64,000 nt of DNA from Oscillatoriophycideae cyanobacterium NC_groundwater_1537_Pr4_S-0.65um_50_18 (GCA_016208305.1 JACQYI010000007.1:62001-126000), one strand, 5' to 3'; shown: positions 46,357 through 56,168, numbered from the stretch's first letter. The notes: generated from the letters alone by a model not told the origin. Numbers and translations: made by a program.

Positions 46357-46982
46357 GTCAACCCGCGATCATACGGGTGCTGATTGTCGATGATCATGCG
46401 ATCGTTCAGGAAGGAATTGCCGCAATCATTAATGAAGAAGAGGATATGACCGTAATTGGTCAGGCCAAGGACGGTCTTGAGGCAATCAAGCTATTCCGCG
46501 AAGCACAACCGGATGTAACTTTGATGGATTTGCGGATGCCTCAAATGGGAGGAGTGGAAGCAATTACAGCGCTTTGTGCAGAATTTCACTCGGCTCGTAT
46601 CATTGTTTTGACTACTTATGATGGCGATGAAGATATCTATCGTGGCTTGCGATCGGGTGCGAAAGGCTATCTGCTTAAGGATTCTAAACCTAGCGAACTA
46701 CGAACCGCTATTCGCAGCGTTCACGGTGGGCAGCAATATATTCCATCACATGTTGGCGCTAAGTTAGTGCAGCGCATGAACACTCCAGAGTTGACCGATC
46801 GTGAGTTAGAAGTTCTTCAGTTAGTTGCTCAAGGCATGAGCAACTTGGAAATCAGTGCTGCCTTGACGATTACTGAAAGCACCGTCAAATCTAACATCAA
46901 CCGCATTTTGAGCAAGTTGGGCGCTAAAGACCGGACACAAGCAACGATTATTGCACTGAAACGTGGGCTTACCAGCCCCTAA
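46353..46982 (+). CDS. NarL/LuxR-type response regulator
   Basis: A 209-residue regulator. The receiver has VLIVDDHAIVQEG, phospho-acceptor Asp in DVTLMDLRMPQMGG and Lys in LLKDSKPSE; the LuxR domain reads LTDRELEVLQLVAQGMSNLEISAALTITESTVKSNI. The 4-bp overlap with the CHASE2 kinase makes this its cognate regulator. The sequence is very similar to the regulator at 29273, so the two pairs are paralogous and could cross-talk. No terminator of note is seen after it. Confidence 0.93.
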   Translation: MSQPAIIRVLIVDDHAIVQEGIAAIINEEEDMTVIGQAKDGLEAIKLFREAQPDVTLMDLRMPQMGGVEAITALCAEFHSARIIVLTTYDGDEDIYRGLRSGAKGYLLKDSKPSELRTAIRSVHGGQQYIPSHVGAKLVQRMNTPELTDRELEVLQLVAQGMSNLEISAALTITESTVKSNINRILSKLGAKDRTQATIIALKRGLTSP

Positions 46983-47223
46983 GCCTGCCATAACAAACTT
47001 GAGGTTGATCAAGCTTATGAACTTAAGTTGGATCAAAGCCCATACCTTGGATCAATCAATTCGTAATCGATTGGTTGCTTAGACGATAGACCTGGAATGG
47101 ATGACAAACTTGAGTCAGCCCCTTAAATTAAGGTGATATAAGCGGTTACAGAGTTACAGCAAAGAAGGTGGACAACTGTAAGGGATTGTTTCCTCTTCAT
47201 AATTCAATAATGTGGAGCTGAAC

Positions 47224-47862
47224 ATGGAACTTATCTCTGTTAATGTCGGACTTCCACGTGAAGTGCTCTGGAAAGGGAAAACAGTTAGCACTGGCATTTT
47301 TAAAGAGCCAGTAGGTTATCGTGTCATGGTGCGATCGCTCAATTTGGACGGCGATGGACAGGCCGATCTCACCGTTCATGGTGGCTTAGAGAAAGCCGTC
47401 TATGTCTATCCTTTTGAGCATTATGATTATTGGCGTAGTGAATTGCCTGACACCGAATTGACTTTGGGTAACTTTGGTGAAAATTTTACAACCACTGGGC
47501 TGAGAGAAGAGGATTTAAACATTGGTGATCGTTTCCAAATTGGCACCGTCAAATTGATGGTGACACAGCCACGTATGCCCTGCTACAAGCTGGGGATTCG
47601 GTTTGGACGACCCGATATGGTGAAACGCTTTCTTGCCAGTCGTCGTACTGGTTTTTACTTCTCTGTCTTGCAAGAGGGCGAAGTCGGAGCCGGAGACACT
47701 CTAGAACTGGTCAGTCGAGATAAGAACAACATCACGGTTGCAGACATTACTCAACTTTATACGCGTGAGCAGACTGATCCAGAGTTACTTCACCGCGCGG
47801 CTCACTTAGAAACATTACCCGAAAGTTGGCGCGATTACTTTCAGCAACAAAGCCGTCGTTAG
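47224..47862 (+). CDS. MOSC-domain protein (YiiM-like)
   Basis: A 212-residue protein: MELISVNVGLPREVLWKGK, then DGQADLTVHGGLEKAVYVYP, NFGENFTTTGL and QPRMPCYKLGIRFGRP with the conserved Cys. YiiM-type MOSC proteins use molybdenum cofactor-dependent chemistry, for example N-hydroxylated base-analogue reduction. The ATG at 47224 has a GGAG eight bases upstream; a GTG twelve bases earlier is less likely. A weak hairpin (CACAGCA/TGCTGTG) at 47912-47932 may mark its 3' end. Monocistronic. Confidence 0.9.
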   Translation: MELISVNVGLPREVLWKGKTVSTGIFKEPVGYRVMVRSLNLDGDGQADLTVHGGLEKAVYVYPFEHYDYWRSELPDTELTLGNFGENFTTTGLREEDLNIGDRFQIGTVKLMVTQPRMPCYKLGIRFGRPDMVKRFLASRRTGFYFSVLQEGEVGAGDTLELVSRDKNNITVADITQLYTREQTDPELLHRAAHLETLPESWRDYFQQQSRR

Positions 47863-48088
47863 GCTACGAACCAGCGATCAGAGGCAATCATACTCAACTC
47901 CTCACATTTATCACAGCATTCTTTTTGCTGTGCCTTGGTTCTTATTCTAGCGTCCTGAGATCAGGAGTAGAGACGAACGTTTAAATTCTTCTCCCTGAAG
48001 AGAAGAGTTTGGGGTAAGGGCAGCTCACATCCACATTCAGCAGTAGCACAATTTCATCTTTACTAAGGAATTTACAAGGAGTAATGCC

Positions 48089-48958
48089 ATGACTACATAT
48101 CACACTGTTTCGATCGATGGTTTAGATATTTTCTACCGTGAAGCAGGTTCTCGTGATAATCCAACCATTTTGCTGTTGCACGGTTTCCCAACTTCCTCTC
48201 ATATGTTTCGTAATTTAATTCCGATCCTTGCCGATCGCTTCCATCTCGTTGCTCCTGATTATCCGGGCTACGGCAATAGTTCGATGCCAACGGTGAGTGA
48301 GTTTGACTATACATTTGATCACTTGGCTGAAATTATAGAGAAATTTATTACCGCGATTGATCTCAAGAAATATAGCCTTTACGTGATGGATTATGGCGCA
48401 CCTGTTGGTTATCGCATTGCCGCTAAATATCCAGAGCGGGTGCAAGCTTTGATTGTGCAAAATGGCAATGCTTACGAGGAAGGATTGCGCGAGTTTTGGG
48501 AGCCAATCAAGGCATATTGGCAAGAGCGATCGCCTGAGAATGAGAGCAAGCTGACTTACCTTGTTACTCTAGAAGCAACGAAGTGGCAATATACCAATGG
48601 CGTTCGCAACCTGGAAGCAATCAGCCCAGATAATTGGACGATCGATCAACACTTCCTTGATCGCCCAGGTAACGGTGAAATTCAACTGGCGCTCTTGTAC
48701 AGCTATGGTTCAAATCCACCGCTCTATCCCCAATGGCAGGCGTATTTCCGCCAATATCAACCGCCCACGTTGATTGTGTGGGGCAAGAACGACTACATCT
48801 TTCCTGCTGAGGGTGCCTATCCTTACCAGCGCGACCTGAAAGATGTTGAACTCCATTTGCTCGATACCGGACATTTTGCGCTAGAGGAAGAGGGAGAGGC
48901 GATCGCAAGCTACATCGCTCAATTTCTTGCGTCACGGCTGCAACCCATTCCGGCCTAA
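48089..48958 (+). CDS. alpha/beta hydrolase, haloalkane-dehalogenase-like
   Basis: A 289-residue hydrolase: [20 protein letters not shown] oxyanion region, Asp nucleophile in [16 protein letters not shown], and His in [12 protein letters not shown]. The DYGxPVG elbow groups it with haloalkane dehalogenase-like and epoxide-hydrolase-like enzymes. The first codons ([10 protein letters not shown]) recur as a relic before the esterase gene at 49601. Clear ribosome site (AAGGAG). Substrate not predictable. Confidence 0.9.
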   Translation: MTTYHTVSIDGLDIFYREAGSRDNPTILLLHGFPTSSHMFRNLIPILADRFHLVAPDYPGYGNSSMPTVSEFDYTFDHLAEIIEKFITAIDLKKYSLYVMDYGAPVGYRIAAKYPERVQALIVQNGNAYEEGLREFWEPIKAYWQERSPENESKLTYLVTLEATKWQYTNGVRNLEAISPDNWTIDQHFLDRPGNGEIQLALLYSYGSNPPLYPQWQAYFRQYQPPTLIVWGKNDYIFPAEGAYPYQRDLKDVELHLLDTGHFALEEEGEAIASYIAQFLASRLQPIPA

Positions 48959-49072
48959 TCAACGCAAGGCTTGGTCGCTGACTTGTCCACAACTCAGCGC
49001 CGCTAAACGCTTTCTCAATTTAGTCAGAAGTTTGAGCATTCATTACACAAAGCACTTATCAACAGGAGCATC

Positions 49073-49510
49073 ATGACACAAACTCTGTGGTTATTTGGCA
49101 CTCGGCTCACCATCGTCGCGGATCACACGACAACCGGTGGCCAATACGATCTAATTGAAGGTTACTTTCCCCCTGGCGCACAAACTCCTCCCCATCGCCA
49201 CACGCGCTATTCCGAACAGCTCTATGTGCTAGAAGGGGAGTTTACAGTCTGGGCAGGTAAAGACAAAGTGGTGCTAAGCCCTGGTGAAAGTTATCTCATT
49301 TCTCCGAGCACCCCTCATGTTGTCGCTGTGCTTAGTGATAAGCCAGCCCGTGGGTTAGTCGTTGCTGCCCCCAGTGCCTTTGCTCGATTGATTGAAGCCA
49401 CTGGAACGGTGGATGAGACAGAACCAACAGACATGGAGCTGTTTGACCGCATTTCTGCCGAAATTGGCGATGAGCTTTTGGGCGTGCCTGGAGATTTGCC
49501 CAAGGCATGA
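49073..49510 (+). CDS. cupin-domain protein
   Basis: A 145-residue single-cupin protein: PPGAQTPPHRHTRYSEQLYVLEGEF is the metal-binding motif (HxH and Glu) and PGESYLISPSTPHVV is the second motif with its His. Quercetin dioxygenase-like cupins bind Fe or Ni. Residues 119-145 (TDMELFDRISAEIGDELLG...) reappear, almost unchanged, at the end of the chimeric frame at 58622. Confidence 0.9.
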   Translation: MTQTLWLFGTRLTIVADHTTTGGQYDLIEGYFPPGAQTPPHRHTRYSEQLYVLEGEFTVWAGKDKVVLSPGESYLISPSTPHVVAVLSDKPARGLVVAAPSAFARLIEATGTVDETEPTDMELFDRISAEIGDELLGVPGDLPKA

Positions 49511-49600
49511 GGTGACAAACCTGTCCCATGAATTTATGAGGATTACTGCATGATCAGATATCACACAGTCTCGATTAATGGTTATCAAAAGGAGAACGTC

Positions 49601-50596
49601 ATGGTTGCTCAAGTAAATTCACCAGCAGTAAAACTTTTGGAAGTTGCAGATGATCCGCGTCTTTCTAGAGAAGTAAAGGCATTTTTGAAATTGCTAAATT
49701 CAGGGGGTGTGGCGTTAGAAAAACTTACTCCGATCGAAGCGCGTCAGGTACTCGTAGATGCACAAGCTTCTGTGACCGTAGATCTTTCAGGTATTGAAGA
49801 GTCTGAGAAGACAATTAATGCTGATGGCTATCCAATTACACTTAATATCGTGCGACCTGAAGGGGTTAAAGGCAAACTGCCTGTTTTCATCTTCATTCAT
49901 GGGGGCGGCTGGGTGCTGGGTGATTACCCAACGCACAAACGCATGGTTCGCGATCTCGTCGTGCTTTCAGGCTTTGCAGGTGTCTTTGTCAATTACACGC
50001 GCACACCAGACGCTCAGTACCCACAAGCGATTAATGAGATCTATGCCGCGACGAAATGGGTTGCCGAGCAGGGTGAGGAGATTGGGGTGGATGGCAAGAA
50101 TCTAGCAGTTGTCGGCAACAGTGTCGGCGGCAATATGACGGCTGTCACCACATTGAAGGCGAAAGAAAATGGCGATCCACACATTAAGCTGCAAATCATG
50201 ATGTGGCCGATCGTAGACGCTAATTTTGAAACGGATTCTTATCATCAATTTGGTGACAAACGTTTCTTAACTGTACCCACGATGAAGTGGATGTATGACA
50301 TGTACATCGCTGACCCCGAAAAGCGCAAAGACATCCATGCCTCTCCCCTACAGGCAACCGTTGAGCAATTGAAAGGCTTGCCTCCAGCGTTAATTGTAGT
50401 TGCAGAAAGTGATATTTTGCATGACGAAGGTATAGCCTATGGGCGCAAGCTTAACGAAGCTGGAGTAGACGTGACACTCATACAGTACGACGGCATGATT
50501 CATGACTTCGGACTGCTCAATGGTTTAGCCGAGGTTCCGGCAGTTCGCTCTCTGTTTGTCCAGGCTGCTGCTGAACTGAAGAAACACCTGCAATAG
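49601..50596 (+). CDS. HSL-family alpha/beta hydrolase (acetyl-esterase-like)
   Basis: About 331 residues from the ATG at 49601, preceded by AAAGGAGAACGTC. It has the oxyanion-hole motif HGGGWVLGDYPTHK, nucleophile Ser in VVGNSVGGNMTAV, Asp in VVAESDILHDEG and His in DGMIHDFGLLN. It is a carboxylesterase of the hormone-sensitive-lipase family. A longer frame from 49550 is open, but its first 17 codons (MIRYHTVSINGYQKENV) match the start of the hydrolase at 48089, so they are probably a duplicated gene-start fragment. Confidence 0.9.
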   Translation: MVAQVNSPAVKLLEVADDPRLSREVKAFLKLLNSGGVALEKLTPIEARQVLVDAQASVTVDLSGIEESEKTINADGYPITLNIVRPEGVKGKLPVFIFIHGGGWVLGDYPTHKRMVRDLVVLSGFAGVFVNYTRTPDAQYPQAINEIYAATKWVAEQGEEIGVDGKNLAVVGNSVGGNMTAVTTLKAKENGDPHIKLQIMMWPIVDANFETDSYHQFGDKRFLTVPTMKWMYDMYIADPEKRKDIHASPLQATVEQLKGLPPALIVVAESDILHDEGIAYGRKLNEAGVDVTLIQYDGMIHDFGLLNGLAEVPAVRSLFVQAAAELKKHLQ

Positions 50597-50741
50597 GCAG
50601 CGATCGTTTCTTTACCCGCCTGTTGCCGCAAATTTTTACTCTCACTGGGTTGTGAAGATCGCAAACTTGAGATTGCTCTGACTTATCTAATCTTCGTTGG
50701 GTAAGTCAGACGGCAATGAACAGTAAAAAATAAGGAGAGAC

Positions 50742-51389
50742 ATGAACATCAACAAAAATGACACCGCGATCGTCGTGATTGATCCACAGAATGATGTCTT
50801 AAGTGAAACAGGAGTCTCCTGGGATTTAGTCGGTGGAAGCGTCAGGCAAAATAAAACCGTCGAGAACATTGAGCATATCTTCAAAGCCGCGAAGCAGAGT
50901 GGTTTTGAAGTATTCATCTCTCCCCATTATTACTATCCCACCGATTACAATTGGAAATTTGTTGGAACTCTTGAGCAGATGATGCTGGGCGTGAAAGAGT
51001 TCACTCGCAGTGGCCCCTTAACTCTTGATGGTTTCCTCGGTTCTGGTGCCGACTGGCTCGATCGCTACAAGCCTTTTATTGAAGATGGCAAGACGATTGT
51101 GGTCAGTCCCCATAAGGTCTATGGGCCGCAAAGCAATGACCTCGTTTTGCAACTGCGGAAGCGCAACCTCGGCAAAGTGATACTGCTGGGAATGCTGGCA
51201 AATCTGTGTGTGGAAGCTCACCTGCGCGATTTAATTGAACAGGGCTTTGAGGTGCTTGTTGTCAAGGATGCCACAGCTGCCCCCTGCCATCCAGAGCTAG
51301 GGGATGGTTACAAGGCGGCACTGATTAACTTTGGGTATGTCGCCAACGCTGTCTTGTCTACAGACGATGTTATAGCAGCCATGCAGTGA
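50742..51389 (+). CDS. isochorismatase-family cysteine hydrolase
   Basis: A 215-residue protein with the D-K-C triad of the family: Asp in AIVVIDPQNDVLSETG, Lys in VVSPHKVYGPQSND and Cys in LLGMLANLCVEAHLRDL. Such enzymes hydrolyse amides or vinyl ethers, for example nicotinamide or isochorismate; the particular substrate is not clear. Ribosome site AAGGAG is well placed. Monocistronic. Confidence 0.9.
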   Translation: MNINKNDTAIVVIDPQNDVLSETGVSWDLVGGSVRQNKTVENIEHIFKAAKQSGFEVFISPHYYYPTDYNWKFVGTLEQMMLGVKEFTRSGPLTLDGFLGSGADWLDRYKPFIEDGKTIVVSPHKVYGPQSNDLVLQLRKRNLGKVILLGMLANLCVEAHLRDLIEQGFEVLVVKDATAAPCHPELGDGYKAALINFGYVANAVLSTDDVIAAMQ

Positions 51390-51477
51390 TAGTAGGGTTG
51401 TATTGCGAAGAAAGAGAGCAGCGATGGTGAGAACCAACTGCTATTCCTTCTTCTCGCTCATGGGCGTTTCTAATTCT

Positions 51478-51680
51478 TGCTTGACTGACAAAACTAAGAA
51501 GCTGGGAAGCGAGAGAGGACGGTGAATTCACGATTGAGAGCATCATCATAAAGTCGGGAGATGGGAGTCATCGGTTTGCTGTTAGGGGTGGTAACTTTCC
51601 AGGTAACTTTCCAGCTTAAACCAAGCTCCGCTTCCCTCCTAGCTTTCGTTTCAGCCGCAACCTGTTTTGTCAGTCAAGCA
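51478..51680. mobile_element. IS4-family remnant B, internally deleted 203-bp element with both ends
   Basis: TGCTTGACTGACAAAAC at 51478-51494 and its exact inverse at 51664-51680 define both ends. The left inner part matches the transposase 3' end of the copies at 1940 and 52773, while most of the coding region is deleted. No target duplication is evident. It is a MITE-like derivative that could be mobilised by a full-length relative, which is not in this window. Confidence 0.8.
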
Positions 51681-51753
51681 GGGCAGTTTGGGGCTGTGCT
51701 GTTGAGTCAACCCACTATAGATAAGGAGTTAGAACATAAAGCCAGCAACCACT

Positions 51754-52731
51754 ATGCACGCGCTGATTGTAGATGATTTTCAAATTCCGACATTTCATGC
51801 CGTCGAGATTCCGCGACCAGAACCGACCGTCAATCAAGTTTTGGTGCGAATCAAAGCAAGTGGTGTCAACCCACTCGACAGTAAAATCCGTACTGGTAAA
51901 GCGCCTCATGCTAAACCTGTACTCCCTGTTGTGCTGGGCACCGATCTGGCTGGGGTGGTTGAAGCCGTTGGGCAGGATGTGACCGCATTCAAAGTCGGTG
52001 ACGAGGTTTACGGGCTGACAGGTGGAGTCGGTGGACTGCAAGGTTCACTGGCGGAGTTTGCTGCCGTTGATCCCGATCTATTGGCAAAGAAACCAACTAA
52101 CCTCAACATGCGCGATGCTGCTGCCTTACCACTGGTCTTTTTGACCGCATGGGAAGGACTGGTCGATCGTGCAAATGTACGTGCCGATCAGACCGTGCTA
52201 ATACTCGGTGGTTCTGGCGGTGTTGGACATATCGCTGTGCAGATCGCCAAGGCGCGTGGTGCCCAAGTATTTGCAACTGCCTCGGTTGCTAAGCACGACC
52301 TAGTACGACAACTGGGTGCTGTGCCAATTGACCGCAACACTGCGATCGCGCAGATTATGGAGACGTTTACGGATGGTCACGGCTTCGATGTCGTCTACGA
52401 CACGGTTGGTGGCTCTATTCTGGACGATGCGTTTCAGGCAGTGAGCAACTATGGTCATGTCGTTAGCAGTTACGGCTGGGGTGAACACTCCTTGATGACA
52501 CTCTCGCGGAAGGCAGCGACGTATTCAGGCGTATTCGTACTTCTGCCTCTGTTAACGGGTGAGGGTCGTGCCCATCATGGAGAGATTTTGCGTCAGGCAA
52601 CGCGGCTAGCAGAAGCCGGACAACTGCGCCCCGTGGTTGATCCTCGCCAATTCACACTAAATACGGCTCTGGCTGCCCATGAAGCAGTGGAGCAAGGAAC
52701 AGCCGTGGTCAAAATCGTGATCGCTTTATAA
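51754..52731 (+). CDS. zinc-independent quinone oxidoreductase (MDR family)
   Basis: A 325-residue medium-chain dehydrogenase. The catalytic domain begins VNQVLVRIKASGVNPLDSKI and contains PVVLGTDLAGVVEAVGQDV, and the NADPH-binding loop is VLILGGSGGVGHIAVQIAKARGA. The structural zinc cysteines of alcohol dehydrogenases are absent, as in quinone oxidoreductases. It reduces quinones or enones with NADPH. It sits between IS4-family remnants in the same orientation (51478-51680 and 52773-53310), so it may have moved with them. Confidence 0.9.
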   Translation: MHALIVDDFQIPTFHAVEIPRPEPTVNQVLVRIKASGVNPLDSKIRTGKAPHAKPVLPVVLGTDLAGVVEAVGQDVTAFKVGDEVYGLTGGVGGLQGSLAEFAAVDPDLLAKKPTNLNMRDAAALPLVFLTAWEGLVDRANVRADQTVLILGGSGGVGHIAVQIAKARGAQVFATASVAKHDLVRQLGAVPIDRNTAIAQIMETFTDGHGFDVVYDTVGGSILDDAFQAVSNYGHVVSSYGWGEHSLMTLSRKAATYSGVFVLLPLLTGEGRAHHGEILRQATRLAEAGQLRPVVDPRQFTLNTALAAHEAVEQGTAVVKIVIAL

Positions 52732-52772
52732 GTTTGGACAGTGAATCTCGTTGCAATCTAACGTGTCAAGGC

Positions 52773-53310
52773 TGCTTGACTGACAAAACCAAGAAGCTGG
52801 GAAGCGAGAAAGGACGGTGAATTCACGCTTGAGAGCATCATCTTGTTGTCGTCTGGAGGCAAAGGTAGGCTGAGGATCACGATCACTGCAAGAAACGGAT
52901 GAACTGGAATTTTTAACTGTTGGGTGATGGCAAGCCAAATCCAGTTCCAACTGATTTTGAGATAACTCATGCCCCGTTTCCAGTGCATATCAACCTAGCG
53001 ACGCTTGCCCGATGCAACGAACTGCACCCCTTGCAGGATTAGAAATAGCATTGTCAAAGCAATTACACCACACAACTGAGACAGGGCAAACTTGTCCCGG
53101 AAACGCAACGCTTCTAGATTAAACCCATTTGACTTAAGGTCTAAAAATGACTCTTCCACACAGAACCTCAGCCTATGTTGAGCAAAGGTTTGCAAAGTTG
53201 TCGCTTCGTCGCTGACAATCACCCAATGCTCCCCGCTCTGCTGGTCATGAGCGAAGGCAAGGTAGACATTTGCGTAGGGTTTCGTTTTACCGACCGAGAC
53301 TGCCGGGGTG
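52773..53310 (-). pseudogene. IS4-family remnant C with broken transposase
   Basis: The end TGCTTGACTGACAAAAC at 52773 is identical to those of the other two copies. Read on the minus strand, the C-terminal part of the transposase is recognisable: GKTKPYANVYLAFAHDQQSG, HRLRFCVEESFLDLKSNG, LSQLCGVIALTMLFLILQG. It has a stop after GKRR, where the copy at 1956 reads GKRCQVDSHW, and His replaces the Tyr of the signature. The N-terminal half is missing. Dead copy. Confidence 0.8.
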
Positions 53311-53371
53311 CAGTCATTATTAACCTGTACCACATTGGCGATTCATGGCTTTCCTCGACAATCGACTGGGT

Positions 53372-54379
53372 TCAGGCAGCTTTTGCAGGTATCGATGACG
53401 GCAGGAGCTTGCCCAGCAGCAGCAGTCGTACCGTTCCTAAAGCAATACTGCCGATCGCGATATTGGCAGCAATGAAGAGCAATACTGCTAATCCTTCCAT
53501 CATGCCAGTCGTGCCTCGTTCCACAAAGCGCAAGGGTGCCAGCGACACAGCAGCAACGCCGAGCGTGAATGCCCAATAGGAAGCGTTAAAGGGTTGTTGG
53601 CACAACCAGGGCAGTAGCCGCAGTAAAATCACTGCCTGAAACAAACCGTAGCCCAAGAGCATTTGGGCAAAGATGTCAGGCTGACCACGGGTGAGACTTA
53701 AGTAGGCAACACAGCCTACCGCCGGGGGTGCCAGTTGAATGCCCAGCGTTGGACGTAGGGGTTTGGGCAAGGCTTCCAACAGGTACAAGCGCTGCATGAT
53801 GATGGATTCTAATGCCAGCCACGAAAATAACCCCATTCCAAACAGCAACGTACCCCAGTCTCGATAACCGAGACTACAGGCAACGATCGTACTGACAAAA
53901 CTACCTGCAACTCCTGTCAGATAAAGTACAGGCGTGGTCGCTTCTGGCTTGCGTCCGCCCATCCAGAACTGACCGGAACGATACACACCAAAACCCAATT
54001 GACCGATCGCGCTGACCACGAATAGCCCGACCGCGATCGCCTGGGAGTAGGGTGCGATCGCTAACGCCACCAGCAACGAAGACACCGGCATCAAACTGAT
54101 AAAGCAACATGAAACAGGATGCTTAAACTCAGCTAAAGCCTCTTCGCGCGCCCACATCCATTTGCCGAAATAAAGCAACAACAACACGAGCCAGACTGCA
54201 ACTGCCAGCAGCATAATCGCTTCGCCAATCCAGACAGGCAGGTGCCAAATTTTACCCGCCACACGCCAGCAATTCCCTAATCCCACTAAACCCAGAATCA
54301 TACTAAAAAAGGAGGCGGGAACAGCAATGCGATCGATCTTCAAGACGGCAAATTTTAAACGTGATTTTTTCATAGTCAA
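53372..54379 (-). CDS. SLAC1/TehA-family anion channel or dicarboxylate transporter
   Basis: A 335-residue membrane protein with about ten hydrophobic helices, for example RIAVPASFFSMILGLVGLGN, EAIMLLAVAVWLVLLLLYF and WGTLLFGMGLFSWLALESII. PVLYLTGVAGSFVST and FWMGGRKPEATTPVLY match the tellurite-resistance/SLAC1 family of anion channels and dicarboxylate transporters. It lies in the inner membrane. The 3' end is close to IS remnant C and terminates normally. Confidence 0.87.
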   Translation of the reverse strand: MTMKKSRLKFAVLKIDRIAVPASFFSMILGLVGLGNCWRVAGKIWHLPVWIGEAIMLLAVAVWLVLLLLYFGKWMWAREEALAEFKHPVSCCFISLMPVSSLLVALAIAPYSQAIAVGLFVVSAIGQLGFGVYRSGQFWMGGRKPEATTPVLYLTGVAGSFVSTIVACSLGYRDWGTLLFGMGLFSWLALESIIMQRLYLLEALPKPLRPTLGIQLAPPAVGCVAYLSLTRGQPDIFAQMLLGYGLFQAVILLRLLPWLCQQPFNASYWAFTLGVAAVSLAPLRFVERGTTGMMEGLAVLLFIAANIAIGSIALGTVRLLLLGKLLPSSIPAKAA

Positions 54380-54462
54380 ACTTCCTAGCCGTTATCGAGG
54401 GATGCAAACAACCAATGACACAACTTCCCCCACGTCCGTGGAGCCGTCACAAAAACGCCTAC

Positions 54463-54894
54463 TCATCGCTGAGAATCAGGCAGCGTGAAATGCACCGTTT
54501 CGCTGGTGATGACTTTGTGCGTGGGATCAGCAAGTTCGATCAGTACTTTGTGTTGTCCGGGTTCCAATCCGACGAGGATAATCGTTTCACCGCTGGCATC
54601 CACAAAGTGCCAGGGCGCGTCATCGACAGTGATGTGGATATGACCGATGCGCGGCGATACGTCGAGGGCACCGCTGCCAAACACGGGTAATACGCGCAAG
54701 TTCTCCGTTCGGTACTGGATGAAAACACGACCCTGTGCCAGCGGTTCGGGAAGTGGTGGATCGACAATTAGCTTGGCGGGTGGTTCGTTGGCGATCGCAA
54801 TCAACGGAGATGAACCACGAATCGCTTTAGCGCTCGGAGTATAACCAGTCATAGCTGTTAAGTGCTTGAATTGTTTTATCGTCAAGTATTCCAA
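54463..54894 (-). CDS. DUF6130-like protein
   Basis: Up to 143 residues; the start could be the ATG at 54852 (MTGYTPSAKAIRG), giving 129. It has a conserved beta-sandwich pattern: LIVDPPLPEPLAQGRVFIQY, LDVSPRIGHIHITVDDAPWH and GQHKVLIELADPTHKVITSE. I recognise it as the DUF6130 type, of unknown function. No clear signal peptide is visible with the shorter start. It shares strand with the DUF302 gene and SDR upstream. Confidence 0.75.
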   Translation of the reverse strand: MEYLTIKQFKHLTAMTGYTPSAKAIRGSSPLIAIANEPPAKLIVDPPLPEPLAQGRVFIQYRTENLRVLPVFGSGALDVSPRIGHIHITVDDAPWHFVDASGETIILVGLEPGQHKVLIELADPTHKVITSETVHFTLPDSQR

Positions 54895-54914
54895 TAAGTG
54901 GATTACAGTGTTGT

Positions 54915-55355
54915 TTAGAGGAATGCCTGATAGACGAGCGGTACAATCACATCAATATTTTTCACCAACGCATCCGGGAGCGCGAACCGTTGTTGTAAGT
55001 AATAGGCATCGTTGTAACTCAGCCATACCTTGCCATCCGCCGCTTCCCATGCCAGCACTTTTAGCGGTAAATCCAGAGCGATCGTCGGTTCTGCGACCAT
55101 CAGCGGCGTTCCAGCTTTTGAGTTACCAAACAACAACAACTGTGTGGGACATAAGCTCAGCCCAACTTTTTCGGCTTCCGTTTGTTGATCAATGCGGGCA
55201 AAAATAGTGATGCCTTTTGCTTGAAGGATGGTGGCAAAGCGATCGATCGTTTCAGTCACCGAATAGGGGCTAGGCTGGCTGATGATGCCATTCTTTGCAG
55301 TCATAGCAATGAGTTCTTTGATGGTTTCGGTGATGGGTGTCTTCGGACGCTTCAA
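54915..55355 (-). CDS. DUF302-family protein
   Basis: A 146-residue protein, or 129 if it starts at the internal ATG at 55304 ([20 protein letters not shown]). The DUF302 fold is evident: [46 protein letters not shown], and [23 protein letters not shown]302 proteins are small alpha/beta proteins of uncertain role, sometimes tied to oxidative or metal stress. The 4-bp overlap with the upstream SDR gene indicates co-translation if the long form is used. Confidence 0.85.
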   Translation of the reverse strand: MKRPKTPITETIKELIAMTAKNGIISQPSPYSVTETIDRFATILQAKGITIFARIDQQTEAEKVGLSLCPTQLLLFGNSKAGTPLMVAEPTIALDLPLKVLAWEAADGKVWLSYNDAYYLQQRFALPDALVKNIDVIVPLVYQAFL

Positions 55356-56101
55356 ACCTGTGCCATTCCGCCATCGACAAACAGCTCAATACCGTTCACA
55401 AAGCTGCTGTCATCTGAAGCGAGAAAGACCACGGCTTTGGCAATCTCATCGGGTGTACCCACTCGTCCCAGCGGGATGGTGACAGCTTGGCTATCCACAA
55501 ATTCCTTCAATTGCTCATCACTCAGCCCTAAGTGATCGTAACCAGGAGTTGGCACCACGCCAGGACTGATGGCGTTCACCCGGATGTGGCGCTCTTTGAG
55601 GTCGAGCGTCCAATTACGGGCAAACGATCGCACGGCAGCTTTGGTGGCACTGTAAACACTGAAAGCTGGAGTGCCCTTGATGGAAGTAATCGAGGCATTC
55701 AGAATGATGGAAGCACCGTCTGACAGCAACGGTAGCGCTTTTTGCACGGTGAACAGCAGACCTTTAACGTTGATATTGAACGTTTTATCAAAGTGTTCTT
55801 CGGTGATTGATCCGAGTGCGGCGAGTTCTCCAACACCCGCATTGGCGAAGATCACATCCAGGTGCCCTTGATCTTGCTTGATAGTGGCGAACAGGTGATC
55901 GAGGTCTGCTAGATTAGAAACATCGCTCTGCACACCCGTAACATTTTTGCCGATTGCCTTTACGGCAGCGTCCAGTTCAGGCTGACGACGACCTGTAATA
56001 AAGACATGCGCTCCCTCAGCCACAAAGCATTTGGCAGTAGCAAGACCAATACCGCTAGTGCCGCCAGTAACAAGCGCAACTTTTCCATCGAGTTTAGTCA
56101 T
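55352..56101 (-). CDS. SDR-family oxidoreductase
   Basis: A 249-residue classical short-chain dehydrogenase: [33 protein letters not shown], catalytic Ser in IILNASITS, Tyr-Lys in [18 protein letters not shown], and C-terminal [11 protein letters not shown](P)H-dependent carbonyl reduction is expected. First of a three-gene minus-strand group with the DUF302 and DUF6130 genes. The intergenic interval to the FAD reductase upstream is 67 bp. Confidence 0.92.
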   Translation of the reverse strand: MTKLDGKVALVTGGTSGIGLATAKCFVAEGAHVFITGRRQPELDAAVKAIGKNVTGVQSDVSNLADLDHLFATIKQDQGHLDVIFANAGVGELAALGSITEEHFDKTFNINVKGLLFTVQKALPLLSDGASIILNASITSIKGTPAFSVYSATKAAVRSFARNWTLDLKERHIRVNAISPGVVPTPGYDHLGLSDEQLKEFVDSQAVTIPLGRVGTPDEIAKAVVFLASDDSSFVNGIELFVDGGMAQV

Positions 56102-56168
56102 GATGAGTCCTATATTTGTTAAGTGTGAACCTGAGTGTTAAGTAAACTGGGTGTCTGCGTTGGTTGTC

